This document shows positions 5,839 through 7,137 of a stretch of DNA of 7,137 nt, piece by piece. Position numbers and translations under genes: made by a program. The number at the start of each line of letters is the position of its first letter. Positions within the stretch are counted from its first letter, which is position 1. Origin of the DNA: Neisseria meningitidis. GTDB lineage: Bacteria; Pseudomonadota; Gammaproteobacteria; Burkholderiales; Neisseriaceae. The notes under the pieces were generated by a model. It was not told where the DNA came from, searched no databases, and saw nothing but the letters and a program-made list of their open reading frames with translations. The stretch is taken from NCBI GenBank assembly GCA_923184405.1, contig OV299793.1:1044913-1052049 (forward strand), given 5' to 3'.

Positions 5839-6726
5839 AAAAACCAAAGTCCACCTGATTTCAGGTTTTTAAGGAACAGGCAAAACCACTGCGCTCGTGA
5901 TGCGCAAAGATGATGGCGTGGTCATGTCGTCGAGTTCGCGTAAATCGAAAATTGACGGCGCGGTATTGACGACAACGGTATCCCTGTGGCAGAAATCAGC
6001 GTAGAGCGCTGTTTGTGTTGCACCAGCCGACGCGCAAATGAGCGTAACCGTGCAGAAAATGCTGCGCGACGCCAAGCCCGACCGCCGGTGGTTGACAATG
6101 GACTGACCGCAACCAGCGTCATCGACGAACTCAAAGCCAAACCGCTGGACAGCCTTTTGGAAATCGGCGCCGTCTTTACCGTCGTCAATCCGCGCCAGTT
6201 CATCAGCAGTTGCGCGCAACAGGCGTTGTATAAAGACAAATCGGCATCTGCGACGTATTGGTCGCCAGCAAAACGATTTATGCACCCCACGAACAGCTTG
6301 CCGAATTTCACGACAAAGCGGCAAAGCGGTGTTCCCACTTAAAAGCCAAAGTGGTTGAAGTCAAAACGCACAACTCGACATCCGGTGGCTCGATATTCCC
6401 GTCATCGAAAAAATCACGCTACCGCCTCAAAGCCCTGCCGGATAATACCATGGGCTTCCAGTCGCAAGGTTCACATTCCCCGCCGGACGCGATTTCGACG
6501 GCGAAAAGCTGACCAACTTTTCCAGCGACCTGCCACAAAATGACCAGAAGGATCGTCCGCGCCAAAAATGTTTCAAGTATTGGGAACGTGGGTGTGGCTC
6601 AACTGGGTAGACGGACAGTGGGGCGCGAGACAAGTCTCTCATGGCGGCGCGATTCGCGTTTTTGAATTACGTGCCAAAGCGTTTCATAGAGTTAAACGAA
6701 AAAACCTCAAAAGACACGTGGAATAA
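5835..6726 (+). CDS. COG0523/CobW-type zinc GTPase, multiply frameshifted
   Basis: A G3E-family GTPase thought to hand metal (here probably zinc) to client proteins; cytosolic. The ATG at 5835 overlaps the zur stop (ATGA); one A is missing right after it. KTKVHLISGF leads into the Walker A GF-GTGKTTAL (5864-5893), where a TAA stands for the expected Leu. The NEFGE element (about 5920-5950) is garbled. IDGAVL and, one frame over, DDNGIPVAEIS precede CLCC (6010-6021), the CxCC metal-binding motif of the family. Then MSVTVQKMLRDAKPDR (about 6039-6087), SVIDELKAKPLDSLLEIGAV with FTVVNPRQFIS (6118-6207), AEFHDKAAK, KAKVVEVK, LDIRWLDIPVIEK, RYRLKALPDNTMGFQSQG, FTFPAGRDFDGEKLTNFSSD, and FQVLGTWVWLNWVDGQWGAR (about 6570-6629), the C-terminal CobW domain. 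The last frame ends at TAA 6724-6726. About 297 codons. Family certain; zinc role is inferred from the zur overlap. Confidence 0.87.
6034..6208 (+). repeat. direct repeat copy 1 (inside the GTPase gene)
   Basis: This 175-base stretch recurs at 6938-7114. The longest exact match is 29 bases (6121-6149 against 7032-7060). Both copies carry separate small indels, so neither was simply copied from the other as read. Confidence 0.9.
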
Positions 6727-6937
6727 ACCTTCGAGATAGGCAACATAAAGAGAGCAAAAGCTTCGTCTGAAGGCCTCAAGAAACGTGAATGAAACCCAAA
6801 CTCAAAATCAGTGATAACCGTCGCGGAGCTCGGCTGCACTCCCTGCCGTCTATGCTACAGCAGCCCATGTTAATCTATGCAACTTACGTAACTGTATAAG
6901 GAAATCGTTTATGGCTGTCAGGTTAAAATCGCCTACC
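6727..6937 (+). other. spacer between the GTPase gene and its partial repeat
   Basis: CGTCTGAA at 6764-6771 (within TTCGTCTGAA, 8 of 10 bases of the uptake sequence) and a poor inverse after it look like a worn terminator. An ATG at 6789 opens a 36-codon frame ending at TAA 6897-6899 (starts MKPKLKISDNRRG, resembles nothing I know), and AAGGA (6898-6902) stands 8 bases before an ATG at 6911. From about 6901 the sequence can be weakly aligned with the GTPase gene from about 5989, so the second ATG is probably chance. No gene is supported here. Confidence 0.4.
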
Positions 6938-7137
6938 GCAAATAAGCGTAACTGTGAAAACGCTGCAGACGCCAAGCCCGACCGCCCGATGACTGAAGCT
7001 AAAGTGGACTGGCTCACGCAGCCAGCGTCACATCGACGAACTCAAAGCCAAACCGCTGGATGCTTTTGAAATCGGCGCCGTCTTACCGTCGTCACCCGCG
7101 CCAGTTCATCAGCACACAAAACTGAACGAAGTATACC
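6938..7137 (+). pseudogene. partial second copy of the COG0523 GTPase gene (direct repeat copy 2)
   Basis: The stretch 6938-7114 aligns with 6034-6208. Across frames it reads DAKPDR, a run close to LMIEAxGLAHAASxIDE, ELKAKPLDA, FEIGAVL and PRQFIS-like sequence, then ends at the window edge in sequence that no longer matches (after 7114). It lacks the Walker A, NEFGE and CLCC parts, so it is not a working gene here. In the segment after KPDR it is nearer the usual family sequence than copy 1, while elsewhere it has extra single-base losses. This points to two independent reads of one locus or a true duplication followed by separate errors. Confidence 0.75.

Noticed and set aside
5864..5890. 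Stop codon inside the Walker A motif as recoding or selenocysteine/pyrrolysine-type readthrough
   Set aside because: TAA is not a known recoded codon in this genus, and one wrong base in the T/A run explains it; the same gene has many other errors.
5869..6324. Minus-strand frames opposite the GTPase gene
   Set aside because: The plus strand encodes Walker A, CLCC and CobW-domain sequence; the minus frames have no recognisable content.
108..6726. Programmed ribosomal frameshifting as the reason for the split frames
   Set aside because: There are many shifts per gene, in both directions, without slippery sites followed by structures; no known system does this across unrelated genes.
6911..7066. 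Open frame starting MAVRLKSPTANK behind a good ribosome site
   Set aside because: Most of it overlaps the repeated GTPase segment in a non-coding frame.
1..7137. CRISPR array, tRNA, rRNA or insertion sequence with transposase
   Set aside because: No regularly spaced repeats, no tRNA-like cloverleaf ending or rRNA motif, and no transposase sequence were seen on either strand.

Overview
The window is Neisseria chromosome, most likely from the N. meningitidis / N. gonorrhoeae / N. lactamica group. The main evidence is the 12-base uptake sequence ATGCCGTCTGAA, perfect at 513-524 and on the minus strand at 2991-3002 and 4830-4841, and the right part of a Correia repeat element at the left edge. 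The recognisable proteins also read as neisserial. All genes lie on the plus strand.

Layout. Bases 1-106 are a Correia element. At 108-295 a short hydrophobic reading frame (possible prepilin-like N-terminus, uncertain) runs with an ATGA overlap into a small heavy-metal-associated (HMA) domain protein (about 292-523), closed by a pair of uptake sequences that can fold as a terminator. A run of 22 A residues (661-682) follows. Next is a long SAM-dependent methyltransferase with a C-terminal regulatory domain (about 729-2319), then a protein of unknown function (about 2401-3489). A 9-bp perfect hairpin (3543-3571) separates these from glycerate kinase glxK (3603-4742), which is clearly poorer in G+C than its neighbours. 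An inverted pair of uptake sequences (4807-4841) ends glxK. Then come a low-molecular-weight tyrosine phosphatase (4864-5318), the zinc regulator zur (5387-5838) and a COG0523/CobW-type GTPase (5835-6726). The last about 200 bases are a second, partial copy of the middle of that GTPase gene.

The dominant feature is that essentially no gene is open in one frame. Each can be followed only by stepping between frames every few dozen codons, and the protein motifs reappear intact after each step. Two stretches (about 1300-1560 and 4150-4270) also lose their coding similarity and become A-rich. Because every gene is affected, including zur and glxK, and because the two GTPase copies carry different errors, I read this mainly as poor base calling and/or assembly, not a cluster of true pseudogenes. 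Gene boundaries below are therefore reconstructed and approximate.

The clearest biology is at the right end. Zur represses zinc-uptake genes when zinc is plentiful, and COG0523 GTPases are zinc-handling metallochaperones often found beside or controlled by Zur. Their overlapping junction suggests one zinc-homeostasis operon. I found no convincing undescribed system; the most open biological item is the unknown protein at 2401-3489.
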